Assembly: GCF_028640845.1 (NCBI RefSeq)
Contig: NC_080540.1
Location: forward strand, 97,935,561 to 97,999,560
Origin: Ahaetulla prasina
Lineage: Eukaryota > Chordata > Lepidosauria > Squamata > Colubridae
Direction of reading: 5' to 3'
Length of the DNA stretch: 64,000 nucleotides
Positions 29,646-41,300 of this stretch are shown here, one piece after another. Each line of letters starts with the position of its first letter. The first letter of the stretch is position 1. Made by a program: the position numbers and the translations under genes. The notes beneath the pieces were generated by a model. It saw nothing but the letters and a program-made list of their open reading frames with translations, made no database searches and was not told the origin of the DNA.

Positions 29646-32600
29646 AAAATTATTTATTTATTTATTTATTTATTAAATTTTTATACCGCCCTTCTCCCAA
29701 AGGACTCAGGGCGGTGTACAGCCAAAAATAAAACACAAGATATATACAATTAAAACAACAGTTAAAACATAGCAGATTATAAAAGGCTGATAATTTTAAA
29801 ATATTAACAAAACCCCAAATTAAAATTCAACACTATTATGCCAGTCCCGCTTGAATAAATAAGTGTGTTTTGAGCTCACGACGGAAGGTCCGAAGATCAG
29901 GCACTTGACGTAGGCCAGGGAGAAGTTCGTTCCAGAGCGTCACTGCCCCCACAGAGAAGGCCCTACTCCTGGGGGCCGCCAGCCGACACTGTTTGGCAGA
30001 CGGCACCCTGAGGAGACCACCTCTGTGAGAGCGTACGGGTCGGTGGGAGGCAAAGGGTAACAGCAGGCGGTCTCGTAAGTACCCAGGTCCTAAGCCATGG
30101 AGCGCTTTAAAGGTGGTAACCAAAATCTTGAAGCGCACCCGAAAACCACAGGAAGCCAGTGCAGACTACGGAGCAGTGGTGTTACGTGGGAGCCACGAAC
30201 GGCTCCCATTACTACTCACGCAGCCTCATTCTGGACTAACTGTAGCCTCCGGGTGCACCTCAAGGGCAGCCCCATGTAGAGAGCATTGCAGTAATCCAAC
30301 CTAGACGTAACCAGAGCGTGAGTGACCGTGCACAAGGCATCCCGGTCAAGGAAGGGACGCAACTGGCGGACCAAGCGAACTTGGTAAAAGGCCCTCCTGG
30401 AGACGGCCGCCAGATGTTCATCAAAGGACAGCCGTCCATCCAGGAGGACGCCCAAGTTGCGAACCACCTCCTTTGGGGCCACTAACTCGCCCCCAACAGT
30501 CAGCCGCGGATGCAGCTGACTGTACCGGGGTGCCGGCATCCACAGCCACTCCGTCTTGGAGGGATTGAGCTTGAGTCTGTTTCTCCCCATCCAGACCCGT
30601 ACAGCTTCCAAACACCGGGACAGCACTTTATTACCGCTTCATTAGGGTGGTCCGGGGTGGAAAAGTACAGCTGCGTATCATCAGCGTACAGATGATAACT
30701 CACCCCGAAACCACTGATGACCTTGCCCAGCGACTTCATATAGATGTTGAACAGGAGAGGCGAGAGAATCGACCCCTGAGGCACCCCACAAGTAAGGCAC
30801 CTCGAGGACGACCTCTGCCCCCCTGTCAACACCGTCTGCGACCGGTCAGAGAGATAGGAGGAGAACCACCGATAAACGGTGCCCCCCACTCCTAATCCCT
30901 CCAACCGGCGCAGCAGGATACCATGGTCAATGGTATCAAAAGCCGCTGAGAGATCTAATAGGACCAAGGCAGAGGAACAACCCCTGTCCCTGGCCCTCCA
31001 GAGGCCATCCACCAACGCGACCAAAGCCGTCTCCGTGCTATAACCGGGTCGGAAGCCGGACTGGAACGGGTCTAGATAGACAGCTTCCTCCAGGTGCCGG
31101 GGGAGCTGCCATGCAACCACACTCTCTACAACCTTCGCCACAAAGCGAAGGTTGGAGACTGGACGATAATTTCCCAAAATAGCTGGGTCCAGGGAAGGCT
31201 TCTTGAGGAGAGGTCTCACCACCGCCTCTTTCAAGGTGGCGGGGAAAACCCCTTCCACCAAAGAAGCATTTATAATCCCCTGGAGCCAGCCTCGTGTCAC
31301 TTCCTGAGCAGCCAGCACTAACCAGGAAGGACACGGGTCCAGTAAACATGTAGTTGCATGTAACCTCCCAGCAACCTGTCCACGTCCTTGAGAGCCACAG
31401 AATCAAACTCATCCCAAATAACCTCAACAAGACGCATCTCTGTCATCTCGGTTGGATCATCGCAATCTTGGTCCAAACTATCCCGAAGTTGAACGATTTT
31501 ATCGTATAGATAACCGTTAAACTCCTCAGCTCGTCCTTGTAAGGGGTCATCCCGTCCCTCTTGATGAAGGAGGGAACGGGTCACCCGAAACAAGGCGGCC
31601 GGGCGGTTATCTGCCGATGCAATGAGGGTGGAAACGTAAGAACGTTTCGCCTCCCTCATTGCCACTAGGTAGGTCTTAGTAAAAGACCTCACTAGTGTCC
31701 GATCAGCCTCGGAACAGCTAGACCTCCAAGTACTCTCTAGGCGTCTTCTCCGGCGTTTCATCTCTCTCAGCTCCTCGGAAAACCAGGGAGCCAATTGAGA
31801 TCTACGCTGGGTCAGAGGCCGCAAAGGCACGACATGGTCCAAAGCCCCAGCCGCGGCCCGTTCCCAGGCCGCAACCAGTTCTTCAGTCGTGCCATGGGTA
31901 AGATCCTCAGGAAGCGGCCCAAGCTCCGTCAGGAACCTCTCCGGGTCCATCAGGCGCCTGGGATGGAACCAACGCATTGGCTCCGTCTCCCTGCGGTGGT
32001 GAGCAGCGGTCCGAAAGTCTAGGCGAAGAAGAGAATGATCTGACCATGACACCGGTATCTTCACTATATCTCCTAAAACCAGATCATTAACCCACTGACC
32101 AGAGATAAAAATCAAGTCTAGCGCGCCTCCCCCGATGTATGTAGGGCCATCAGTTACTTGAATCAGGTCCAAGGCCGTCATGGAGGCCTGGAACTCCTGA
32201 ACCACCATTGATGACAAGCCGGCCGATGGCAAGTTGAAATCCCCCAAGACCAAAAGTCTGGGAATCTCAACCGCCACGCCAGCAAGCACCTCCAGTAGCT
32301 CAGGTAGGGCTGTAGTCACGCAACAAGGAGCCAGGTACGTGATCAACAACCCCATCTGATTCCGGTGGCCCCACTTCACAAGGAGGGATTCACAACCAGC
32401 TATCTGAGGAACAGTGGACTCCCTCGGCTCCAAACTTTCGTTAATCACAACCGCCGCCCCCCCACCCCTACCTTGGGCCCTCGGCTGATGGAATGCCCGG
32501 AAACCCGGAGGGCACAGTTCAACCAGGGGTACACCCCCTTCTGTGCCCAACCAGGTCTCCGTAATGCCCATAAAGTCCGCTGACTCCCTCTGAATGAAAT

Positions 32601-32700
32601 CACAAATCAGGGGAGCCTTATTGACCACGGACCGGGCATTGCAAAGCATCAGCCGAAGACCCAAACTCTGAGGGTCTTGACCATCCGGGGAACGAGTAAG
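29646..32700 (-). mobile_element. CR1/L2-group LINE, near-complete ORF2, decayed
   Basis: Minus-strand copy with three recognisable parts. Endonuclease (31318-32680): LMLCNARSVVNKAPLI, ITETWLG, VLGDFNLPS and SWSDHSLL, the APE-type hallmarks. Reverse transcriptase (30216-31318): NYRPVSNL, SGFRPGYSTETAL, DLSAAFDTIDHGI, CGVPQGSILSPLLFN and the catalytic YADDTQL near 30680. C-terminal part (29836-30138): LGPGYLRDRL, LWNELLPGLR. Frame changes at about 31340, 30640 and 30200 disable it. The 3' end carries the GGGCGGTA hairpin and a (TTTA)n tail at 29650-29675. The 5' boundary inside the hAT element is approximate. Confidence 0.9.
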
Positions 32701-32814
32701 GACTGGGGGGCCTTGAACTTGGTGGTCCCTGAGATCCAAAAAGTTGGGGACCCCTGGTCTAGGCAATATAGAGGCTTCTAATACGTTATTCTCCTCATTT
32801 TTAATACCTTTCTA

Positions 32815-33080
32815 ATACCTTTCGCCGCGAGCTCAAAACTTACTTATTTATCTGCGCTGGACTGGGTTAGTTTTTTAAGTTATGGGTTAAGTTATGGGTT
32901 TTTAATGGGTTTTATCTCCAAATTTTAATTGTGGCCAATTTAAATAAGTTTTTTACTAGTATTTTAATTGTATTTATAATTTATATTGTGCATTTTTTAC
33001 TTGGCTGTGAACCGCCCTGAGTCCTTCGGGAGAAGGGCGGTATACAAATTTAAATAATAAATAAATAAATAAATAAATTT
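32815..33080 (+). mobile_element. CR1/L2-group LINE 3' end, plus strand
   Basis: Starts in the coding end (CGCGAGCTCAAAACTTAC) and ends with GAACCGCCCTGAGTCC, GGGAGAAGGGCGGTA and an (AAAT)n tail. Same family as 29646-32700 but opposite orientation. Only the last 265 bases are present. Confidence 0.85.
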
Positions 33081-33084
33081 TTTG

Positions 33085-33330
33085 GTGTCTGAATATCAAA
33101 TTGCCAAAGACCCAGTTTGGCTTAGGCACCAGGCAAAAAAGTGAGAGTTTTTGAGTTCAAATCTTGCCTCAGGTGTGAAAACCAGCTGAATGACTTAGGC
33201 CAGTTACTCTCTGAGCCCAAACCTACTTCACAGGGGAACATAGGAGGAGAAAGGTATGTTGGACGTTTGCCACCTTAAGTTATTTGTAAAAATAATAAAG
33301 GTAGGATATAAATACATGAATGAAACTGAT
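33085..33330 (+). mobile_element. Sauria/Squam-type SINE
   Basis: A degraded tRNA-like head with GAGTTCAAATC (box B-like) is followed by CCAGTTACTCTCTGAGCCCA, CCTACTTCACAGGG and a tail AAAAATAATAAAGGTAGGATATAAATA, the layout of squamate Sauria/Squam SINEs. Confidence 0.75.
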
Positions 33331-33431
33331 GTATTGATTAACAAATACTTATAAGTAATGGTGGGTTTTTGGTTTAAAGAATTTGTGATGATCCAGTGCT
33401 AGGCACAGAAACAACATAGTGAGAAGACATA

Positions 33432-34244
33432 TCGTATTTTTCGGAGTATAAGATGCACTGGAGTATAAGACGTGCCTTAGTTTTTGGGGAGGAAAATAAG
33501 AAAAAAGCTGATTGGCAGATGGATTGGCCTTCTGGAATACCCCCAATCAGCTGTTCCCAGAGGTGGATTTTAGCAACAGATTCCTTGGTTGTGAGCTCTG
33601 TGCCATGATATATATTTTTTCTGCCTCTGAAACTTCTGAAACTCTGTTTCAGAAAAAACTTTTTTCTGCCTCTGAAAGCCTCCGAAACAACTTCAGAAAA
33701 AAAGCCTCTGAAGCTCTTTTGGCGATTTTTTTTCTGAAGCTTAGTTTCTGATGCTTTTTTCAGCCTCTGAAACCTCCATTTGAGAAACTGGGCAGGGCTA
33801 CATTCGGAGTATAAGATGCACTGGAGTATAAGACGTGCCTTAGTTTTTGGGGAGGAAAATAAGAAAAAAGCTGATTGGCAGATGGATTGGCCTTCTGGAA
33901 TACCCCCAATCAGCTGTTCCCAGAGGTGGATTTTAGCAACAGATTCCTTGGTTGTGAGCTCTGTGCCATGATATATATTTTTTCTGCCTCTGAAACTTCT
34001 GAAACTCTGTTTCAGAAAAAACTTTTTTCTGCCTCTGAAAGCCTCCGAAACAACTTCAGAAAAAAAGCCTCTGAAGCTCTTTTGCCGATTTTTTTTCTGA
34101 AGCTTAGTTTCTGATGCTTTTTTCAGCCTCTGAAACCTCCATTTGAGAAACTGGGCAGGGCTACATTCGGAGTATAAGATGGACCCAGATTTTCACCCTC
34201 TTTTTTGGGGGGGAAAGGTGCATCTTATACTCCAAAAAATATGG
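33432..34244. mobile_element. TA-target DNA element with internal 363-bp duplication
   Basis: Ends TCGTATTTTTCGGAGTATAAG and its inverted counterpart CTTATACTCCAAAAAATATGG are flanked by TA (33430-33431, 34245-34246), as in Tc1/mariner-type insertions. The interior holds two nearly identical copies of a 363-bp unit (about 33440-33802 and 33803-34165) plus the start of a third. The open frames in both copies are shadows of the repeat. No transposase. Confidence 0.75.
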
Positions 34245-34246
34245 TA

Positions 34247-35177
34247 ACTCCCCTTTATTGTTCCAACTTTCCCCCAAAAGTCCCACTGTTCACTACAAGT
34301 CCAGGAGCAAAGCTCTAAACATACACCTCCATTAGTTCCTGGCTGCTATTAGTCTGGAGGAGCAGCATAGTTCTGAGAGTTTGGTTTCAGAGAGTTCTTG
34401 TCACAGGAAGAGTTCCCTGGGACTGCAGCACCACCCAGAGTATAACTGTGTAACTGCAACCTTGCATGTAGCCAGGCCAGCATGGCAAACAAGACAAAAC
34501 ATGGCAAAGTATCTAGACATCAGTAACAGCATGTGAGGCTGGAAAAAGCAGCACTTGTTCCTGACAAACACTCTTCCCAACAGCATGTCTTTAAATCTCA
34601 TTCCCCAGGTGAGGCTTGTGAAGGTGGGGGGAGCGCCCTCCTCCTGAGTCGTCGGGTTGCCCTGTGCTGATCATACCTCCTCTCCATTCTTCGTGCTCAG
34701 GGATCGGGGTGGGGAGGTAATTGCTCATCACCAGAGTTCCATTGCTCCTCTACACCACTGCTTGCCTTGTCTTCCCCCCTCACATGGTCCTCCTGCACCC
34801 CCTCTCCCTCTCTGGTGACCCTTCCGAAGCCTGAGGGACCCAGGGCTGCCTTATCCTGCTCCTCCAGTCGTTCCTTTGTTGGCCCTAGCTCTGTCTTGTC
34901 TTCTTCCTTAGATTCAGGCTCTGGGGCCATTACAGAATTTACCCAGTTGCCAATATCTATTCATCCTGTATCAGTTGATCAAGTCAATACCCCCACTTCC
35001 ATCCCATTTTTCCATAACACCATATTTTCCCGTTTTTAAAATTGGGTTTCTTCATAAATTTAGCATCCGAAAAATGGTGAAATCTTTTATTACATATTAC
35101 ATTTCCTAACTTTCTAGTTGACATAATTGTTTCCAGAGATGTTAAGAGTTCTAGTGTATTTTTATCTTACTACTATT
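34247..35177. other. GC-richer unassigned block
   Basis: About 34300-34940 is richer in GC than its surroundings and has a minus-strand open frame (34697-34930) rich in Glu, Lys and Asp. An AATAAA on the minus strand lies at about 34255-34260. It may be part of an old mobile element, but no ends or motifs were found. The remaining 240 bases are AT-rich and empty. Confidence 0.35.
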
Positions 35178-35185
35178 CATCCAAC

Positions 35186-35322
35186 CAGTGGTGGCATTAA
35201 AGTAATTTAACAACCGGTTCTCTGCCCTAATGATTTCTTCCAACAACCAGTTTGCCAAACTGCTCAGAACGTTAACAACCGGTTCTCCTGAAGTGGTGCG
35301 AACTGGCTGAATCCCACTACTG
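35186..35322. mobile_element. 137-bp hAT-type MITE with perfect 8-bp target duplication
   Basis: Starts CAGTGGTGGCATT and ends AATCCCACTACTG. CATCCAAC is repeated exactly on both sides (35178-35185, 35323-35330). The inside contains two AACAACCGGTTCTC-type blocks. Related ends are seen in the element at 10203-10995. Confidence 0.9.
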
Positions 35323-35330
35323 CATCCAAC

Positions 35331-36256
35331 CAAAAGTATGTATATTTCAATAGTTGCTCAAATGGGAAAAATGGCACCAATGTTTGGCTTCTAGTATTTA
35401 ATACTTAACAATAAGTAAGACTGATGATATAGCTCCAAATTAGGAAAGCAAATTCTCCCTTATTGATTAGCAGATGCAATTTTTGTAAAGATATTTTCAA
35501 AATTGAAACCCATAGAAATTTTCTAAACAAAAAAAAAAATTTTCTGAAACTACTTTCCAGATATGTAAATTGGAATTCTTCTCAGAATATAAATCAATCA
35601 GGGAATTTTTAGAAAACTAAACTTGTTTAATGCAGCAAATATACTATACAGTATATTTTGTCATAGGCTTTTTCAGTGTTTAATAATAAACTTACAAATT
35701 GATGTTTTTATGCAAATCTATTAACTCTACAACTAACCTAATGTTGTCTGCTGCTTGCCTACTTTTTATAAACAATGCTTGATTATTCTTAAATATAAAC
35801 AATATCGCTTGCTGTAATCTATTTGCTAACACTGCTGTAAAGATCTTTGTAGCAACATTAAATCAATCAGATTGGATGAGAATTAGCACACAGAGTATGA
35901 TTCTTCGCCTGCTTGTGGTATAACTGTAAAATAAGCCTGATTGAATGCTGCAGATAAAATTCCCTTAGCAAATACCTCATCATACAATTGACCAAGTTTT
36001 TGTATTAAAAATAATTCATGTAACACAGTATTTTAAATTATGTGGCAGCTATTTATTTATGATCTGTGCCACCTTTCTCAACCCTCTATCCACTTAAGTA
36101 GAAGAACTCCTGAGGTTTCCTTTCAAGTTATTGGCATGGTCAGTCTGCTCTAATTAAGCCTAGGTTGATGGTGCCCTTTAAAAAATTTTTGGTTTGATCA
36201 CTTTTTTATTACAGAGAAAAATAAATCTGATTCTTTATTGTCTTTCAGTTTCTATT
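35331..36256. other. AT-rich intergenic sequence
   Basis: No supported gene, RNA or element. Confidence 0.5.
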
Positions 36257-36392
36257 TACAGGTAATCCTAGACTTATGATCACAATTGAGCCCAACATTT
36301 CTGTTGTTAAGTGAGATATTTGTTAACTGAGTTTTGCAACCTTTTATAACTGTTCTTGTAATTCAGAGTTAAGTGAATTGCTGCAGTTGATA

Positions 36393-37841
36393 CCGTATTT
36401 CCCTGAAACTAAGACCTCTCCGGATAATCCCAATTGGGCTTTTCAGTGCATGCGTTAAAATAAGCTCCCCCCCAAAAATAAGCCCCCCAACTATTTACAC
36501 GCATGTACAGCCGGTCCTGCCATTTCCGCTCGTTGCTTGCTGCACAAACAACATGAGTTGAGGTGAGGCTGGAGGTGGGGGAAAGGGGGGGAACATGCCC
36601 TCCCCTCCGTTCTTTGCGCCAGCCGAGTGGCTGGCTGCCGCTGCCCTAACATGTCCTGCCACCACTCTGTCTTGTGGAGCAGGACTCTGCAAGGCTTGTT
36701 GTGCCGTTGCACACACAAACTGCAGAACTGCCGCGAGCTTCATCATACTGGCACAGATGGCATCCTGCCGCTTGTGGCTGCGCCGGTATGTTGACCCTCG
36801 CAGCAGTGCTGCTGTTTCTGCAGAGTCCTGTTCCACGAGGCAGCGTCAGTGTCACAATAAGTCTCACAAAGATTCATTTCTGACAAGTGGGGCAGGTGAA
36901 AAGCGAGACGCATGGAGCGAGACATGGCTCCCCTTGCCGTCTCTTCTCCCCCCACCCCTCACTAAGCATGGCAGGGTTTCTGCCTCTTGTTTAGCCACCT
37001 GCCCCCTTTAGGGATGCAATTTTTTAATTGTATTTTAATTGTATTTATATTGTAATATTATTGTGTATTTTTATCTGGCTGTGAACCGCCCTGAGTCCTT
37101 CGGGAGAAGGGCGGTATAAAAATTTAAATAATAAATAAATAAATAAATAAATAAATAAATTTGGGGGTGGCAAGCGGGGCGGGCGAGAAGCAGGACGCAA
37201 GTCTTTCCTTTCCAGCTCCATCACGTTCTCGCCATTGTGTCCAGGGAAACGTTGTAAAAAAAAAGCTTTATTGAACTTCATTGAAGTTCACAAGAAGGTT
37301 TTTTTTTACATGTTTCCTGGATGCAATGGCAAGGAACGCCACGGTGCTTGAAAGGTAAGATGCGCATCTCGCTTCTCCCTCACCCCACCTGTCAGAAATG
37401 AGTCTTTGTGAGACTCATCGTGCTGCTGCCGTCACCTCATGAAGCAGGACTCTGCAAGGCTTGTGCCGTTGCACACACGAATGGCAGCACTGCCGCGAGG
37501 TTCAACATACCAGCGCAGCCACAACCGGCAGGATGCCAGCTGTGCTGGTATGATGAAACTCGCAGCGGTGCTGCAGTTTGTGCGTGCAATGGCACAAGAT
37601 GACTTGCAGTCCTGCTCCACAAGGCAGTGGCGGTGGTGGGACGTCAGGGCAGCAGTGGCAAGCCGCTTGGCCAGTGTGAAGAACAGGGAGGGGAGGCGGC
37701 AGTGATGGCAGAACATCCAGTCCCGCACTCGCCACCTCCTCCACCCCCAAAATAATGACACCCCCCCAATAATAAGGTCAAGCCCTTATTTTGAGGTTCA
37801 AAAGAAAGTAAGACCCTGACTTATTTTCGGGGAAACACAGT
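36393..37841. mobile_element. Foldback element with long inverted arms
   Basis: Ends CCGTATTTCCCTGAAA and TTTTCGGGGAAACACAG lie between TA dinucleotides (36391-36392, 37842-37843). Inside, about 36560-36990 and 37300-37740 are inverted copies of each other: for example the GTTGACCCTCGCAGCAGTGC region near 36790 pairs with the GCACTGCCGCGAGGTTCAAC region near 37490. The centre holds a CR1/L2-type LINE tail (37020-37163). Open frames on both strands are products of the inverted repeat. Confidence 0.8.
37020..37163 (+). mobile_element. CR1/L2-group LINE 3' tail fragment
   Basis: GTGAACCGCCCTGAGTCC, GGGAGAAGGGCGGTA and an (AAAT)n tail; identical in layout to the other 3' ends in the window. Inserted at the centre of the foldback element. 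Confidence 0.85.
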
Positions 37842-38374
37842 ATGTTAGTAACCCAGTTAAGTGCATCTGGCTTCCTCATTGACTTTGCTTGTCAGGTTGC
37901 AGAAGGTGATCTTGATCTTGACCACAGCAATGGTCATAAGTATGAACCAGTTGCCAAGCATCTGGATTTTGATCAGGTGATCGTGGGGATGCTGCAGAGG
38001 TCGTAACTGAAAAAATGGTCATAAGTCACTTTTTTCAGTGCTGTTGTAACTTTGAATGGCCACTAAAGAAACTGTTGTAAGTCAAGGACCACCTATGCAG
38101 TGTTAAAATTATGTTTGTTTTCTCACTGGAATGAGGATACTAACAGTTAATAAACCAATGCAAAATAGAATTCTTAGAATAACATTGCTAACTGCATTAA
38201 CAAGCTGATCTCCCAATCAGAATCCTATCACAAGCACTTGTAAATAAGCCTTATTTTAATTGAATGAGACTCGCTTCTCGGTCAAGCTCTAGGACTAAAA
38301 TATGGAAGTGATCCAAATATTTATAGGGAAGGGGCAGAGAGAAATTTTAAATAAAAATTAACCCACCCATAATC

Positions 38375-41300
38375 CATGATAAGTTTGTTTATTGGTTCCA
38401 ACATCATTAGTAGATTGGATATTAAACAATACTTTTAAACATTCTCTTAACCAAAAATATAACAAATATTTACAATCACCCAGTAAAAATACAAAAAAGC
38501 ATACAGAGGCACTGTCTTTCTAAAAGACATAAGTGTAAGAGGTATAAAAAAATAGAAGACAAACATTGCTTGTTACAGAATACTTTACAATCACTGATTT
38601 GTGCAGTTTTACAATTGCCATTGGAATACCATTACAACTGTGCAGTTTTTGCCCATATGCTCACATACTCAAAATGTCATGAATTACCAAGCTAAATTGC
38701 ATTCCATGTATATATAAAGAAATTAAAGACACAACAATGACAACTGGAGGGAAAGGGAAAGGAATGAACTGGAGGTGAAATTCGTTTTCTACTCAGAGTT
38801 TAAACTGTTGGCATTAAACATTTCAATCAATGAAGTTTTTTGTTTTTTTACCTGATCAGTTTTTGGAAGGCAAGTGCAATGTTTTTAAAATTGCATTTCA
38901 GGTAATATGCATGACATGGACTTGTAGCACTCTTTCCTATACATTATTTGTATTAATGCAAGGCTGAAAAGATCAAGCTTCTTTCATTTACCTCCTGAGA
39001 TAATTGACATAATAGATTCTTATTGAAAATCCATTACTCATCATTTGGAATCGCCTCAGCTGTGCAGCAGGATCATATCTCAAGAAGTGTTTTCAAAAGC
39101 TGAAGTGAGACTCAGCTATTTTAGCATTAGTGCAAAATTCTCTTAACTTTAGAAGACAAAGGCTGGCCGTGTACTTATTCAAGTGAAATCAAAACCTTTT
39201 TAATTTACCTTAGATGACACTGAGTGTCAAGGTTACAAATCACCGCTTTGGAAAACGTAGCTCAGTATTATGCCTCCTTTCACGACTTAGTTTATCTTCA
39301 ATATAAATCCTGTCTCAAAGAGGAATCAAATGGCAAATTATGTACAGGCCTACTTACATATTACGACACAAGGTTTCCTTTTCCTTCTATTTGTATAAAT
39401 TAAAAACTGATGCTTGTTCCATGTTTGAGATTTTTCAACATTCCTATTGCGCTTCTAGCATAAGGCCAACTTCCTCACAATACAATTTAAAAAGAATAAA
39501 TGTTATATACAGAGAAGAATTGGCCCTTTCAAGAACTTGAAAAAAAATTGACACGTAATGTGTATGGAGAGGAGGCAGCACATGCTAGTAATATGTTGTT
39601 ATATAACAAATAAGCATTATGTAAACAGCACAAAATGGGGTTAAGCAGTTTTATAACGAATGGCTTTTAAAAAGAAAAGGAAATCTATCTCCTTGGGTTC
39701 GCCCAAGCTCCATTTCAGTTTGGCTACTGTCCCTGATTATTCATCTGGCAAAAACCAAACCAAAACTCCAAAGGATCAGAGCAAGGACAGGCTGAGGCAG
39801 TTTGCACTGTGCAAAGAGGAAGCAGTTAAAAGGGCTTGCTGACCCGCTGCATATTTACACTCTACAGGCTCTGCATTTTTTAAAAAATGTATTGAAAGAC
39901 GCCCAGTGATTTTAAAAATAATGTAATTTAAAAAGCAAACCTCTTTGATGCCATTGATACAAACACATCAGATTTAAGAGGGTGATTTTTGGCTCATGAG
40001 ATTTTCAACAAGACTTCGAAATGGGTTGGTAATTTAACAAAGATTACTACCAAAGAGAAAAGGCGTAAAAAAGATTTTGTATCTATAAACCGAAATATTT
40101 GAAATTAGAGAAATGCTATAATGTTGGCCCTTAGCACTATACCATCTAGAAAGTTTAAAGTTAAGTTTGCACTCATAAATTCTATGAAACGTTGTGCGAA
40201 CTGGACTTGCGGAGAGCTCAGGACTCAGATTTAAAACTTTACTTTTGACAAGTGCAACTTCTTTCTTTGACAGCCCAGGAATATCTGGCAGAAGGCATGT
40301 CCGAAGCACAGATATCCATATTCATCAAACACTTTTAAACAGAATAACATCTATTTGGTTGGACATCAGCTCCAGTAAAAACTTTTAACAGGTGCTATAC
40401 AAATGCCTTCCTATCTCTGTTATGGGTTTCTAGAAAACGATCCATTAAAAAAAAAAAAGACATTTTTCACAAAACTATGAAACAATGGGAACTCTACTAC
40501 TATGGAGTACGTGGTGGTTTGTGTGCAGGAAAATTTCAACTCTGTTGTGCCATTATTCATAACATTATTATGAATGCTAAAATCATGGAAGCCAAGCTTC
40601 AATATTTTATCATTGTTGGTTTCCTTAAGGTCTTTGGGGGGGGGGGGAAGAGACAGCGAGAAAAGAGCCCTGATGTCTCAGCTATTTATTCCAGACATTT
40701 AAGTAGTAACATATATTCTGTAATTATTTGTTGAATTAGGTTACCAGTTCTATGTTCAGATTTGCGATTTCATGTTACAAGGCATTGAAGGAATTCTCTA
40801 TTAAGTTTATAACTATGCAACAGACAAGCATATTTCACATAGGCTTTCTGGGAAAGCTATCACTGATCTCATATGCAGACAGAAAATGTTGATTCTTGTA
40901 CATACAAGCAACGTGCACCTTGCACAGAAATGTAAATCTGAAAACTCTTTATAACTTGAAGTGTAAAATATAGAATTGATTTGAGGCACCTTGAAGACAG
41001 ACAGACATCCTTCCTTCTACCCTAGACTGTAAACATTTATGATATTAAGGTTTACAAGTAAACTTTAAATATACATTGAGACATTCATGTCCACTGATTA
41101 TGTTTGGCTAGGCAACCATTTATGCAGTAGGGGAAGAATATAAACACAAATAGTAACTCCAGTTTTTGCTATGTACTCTGGTTGGCTAAGTAAAGCTGCC
41201 ATGTCATCCCAGTCTTTCATTTTTTTTTATTTTGCATAATACACATGCAAATGTGGATTATACATATGAATCAGGGAATCATCTTTCTCTGTAAATAGCA

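Larger units (their letters stand above)
28350..32756. mobile_element. hAT-type element split by a nested LINE
   Basis: Left end CAGTGGTCACCAACC and right end GTTGGGGACCCCTG are imperfect inverted repeats. GTCTAGGT (28342-28349) and GTCTAGGC (32757-32764) give an 8-bp target duplication with one mismatch. About 1.3 kb of hAT sequence (28350-29645) and a short right piece (about 32700-32756) surround a CR1/L2-group LINE on the minus strand. No transposase is seen, so the element is non-autonomous. Confidence 0.8.
36259..38095. mobile_element. Mariner-like MITE interrupted by a second TA-target element
   Basis: The outer element begins CAGGTAATCCTAGACTTATG after a TA and ends CTTACAACAG-type inverted sequence at about 38095. 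It belongs to the same family as the intact 358-bp copies at 47462 and 49091. At 36391 it is interrupted by the inner element described separately, so the two outer halves are about 130 and 250 bases long. Confidence 0.8.

Noticed and set aside
34697..34930. Acidic 77-codon minus-strand frame
   Set aside because: Low-complexity Glu/Lys/Asp content in a GC-rich repeat-like block, no recognised domain.
34242..34936. Possible solo LTR with TGGTAAC...ATTACA ends
   Set aside because: Its left edge overlaps the end of the TA-target element at 34244 and no target duplication was found.
36495..37761. Many overlapping Cys/Ala-rich open frames on both strands
   Set aside because: They mirror each other because the region is an inverted repeat; no domain is recognised.
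1..38370. Search for exons of a second host gene downstream of RAPGEF6 (for example a neighbour such as CDC42SE2)
   Set aside because: No exon with splice sites and conserved protein was found; the region is mobile-element rich and apparently gene-free.
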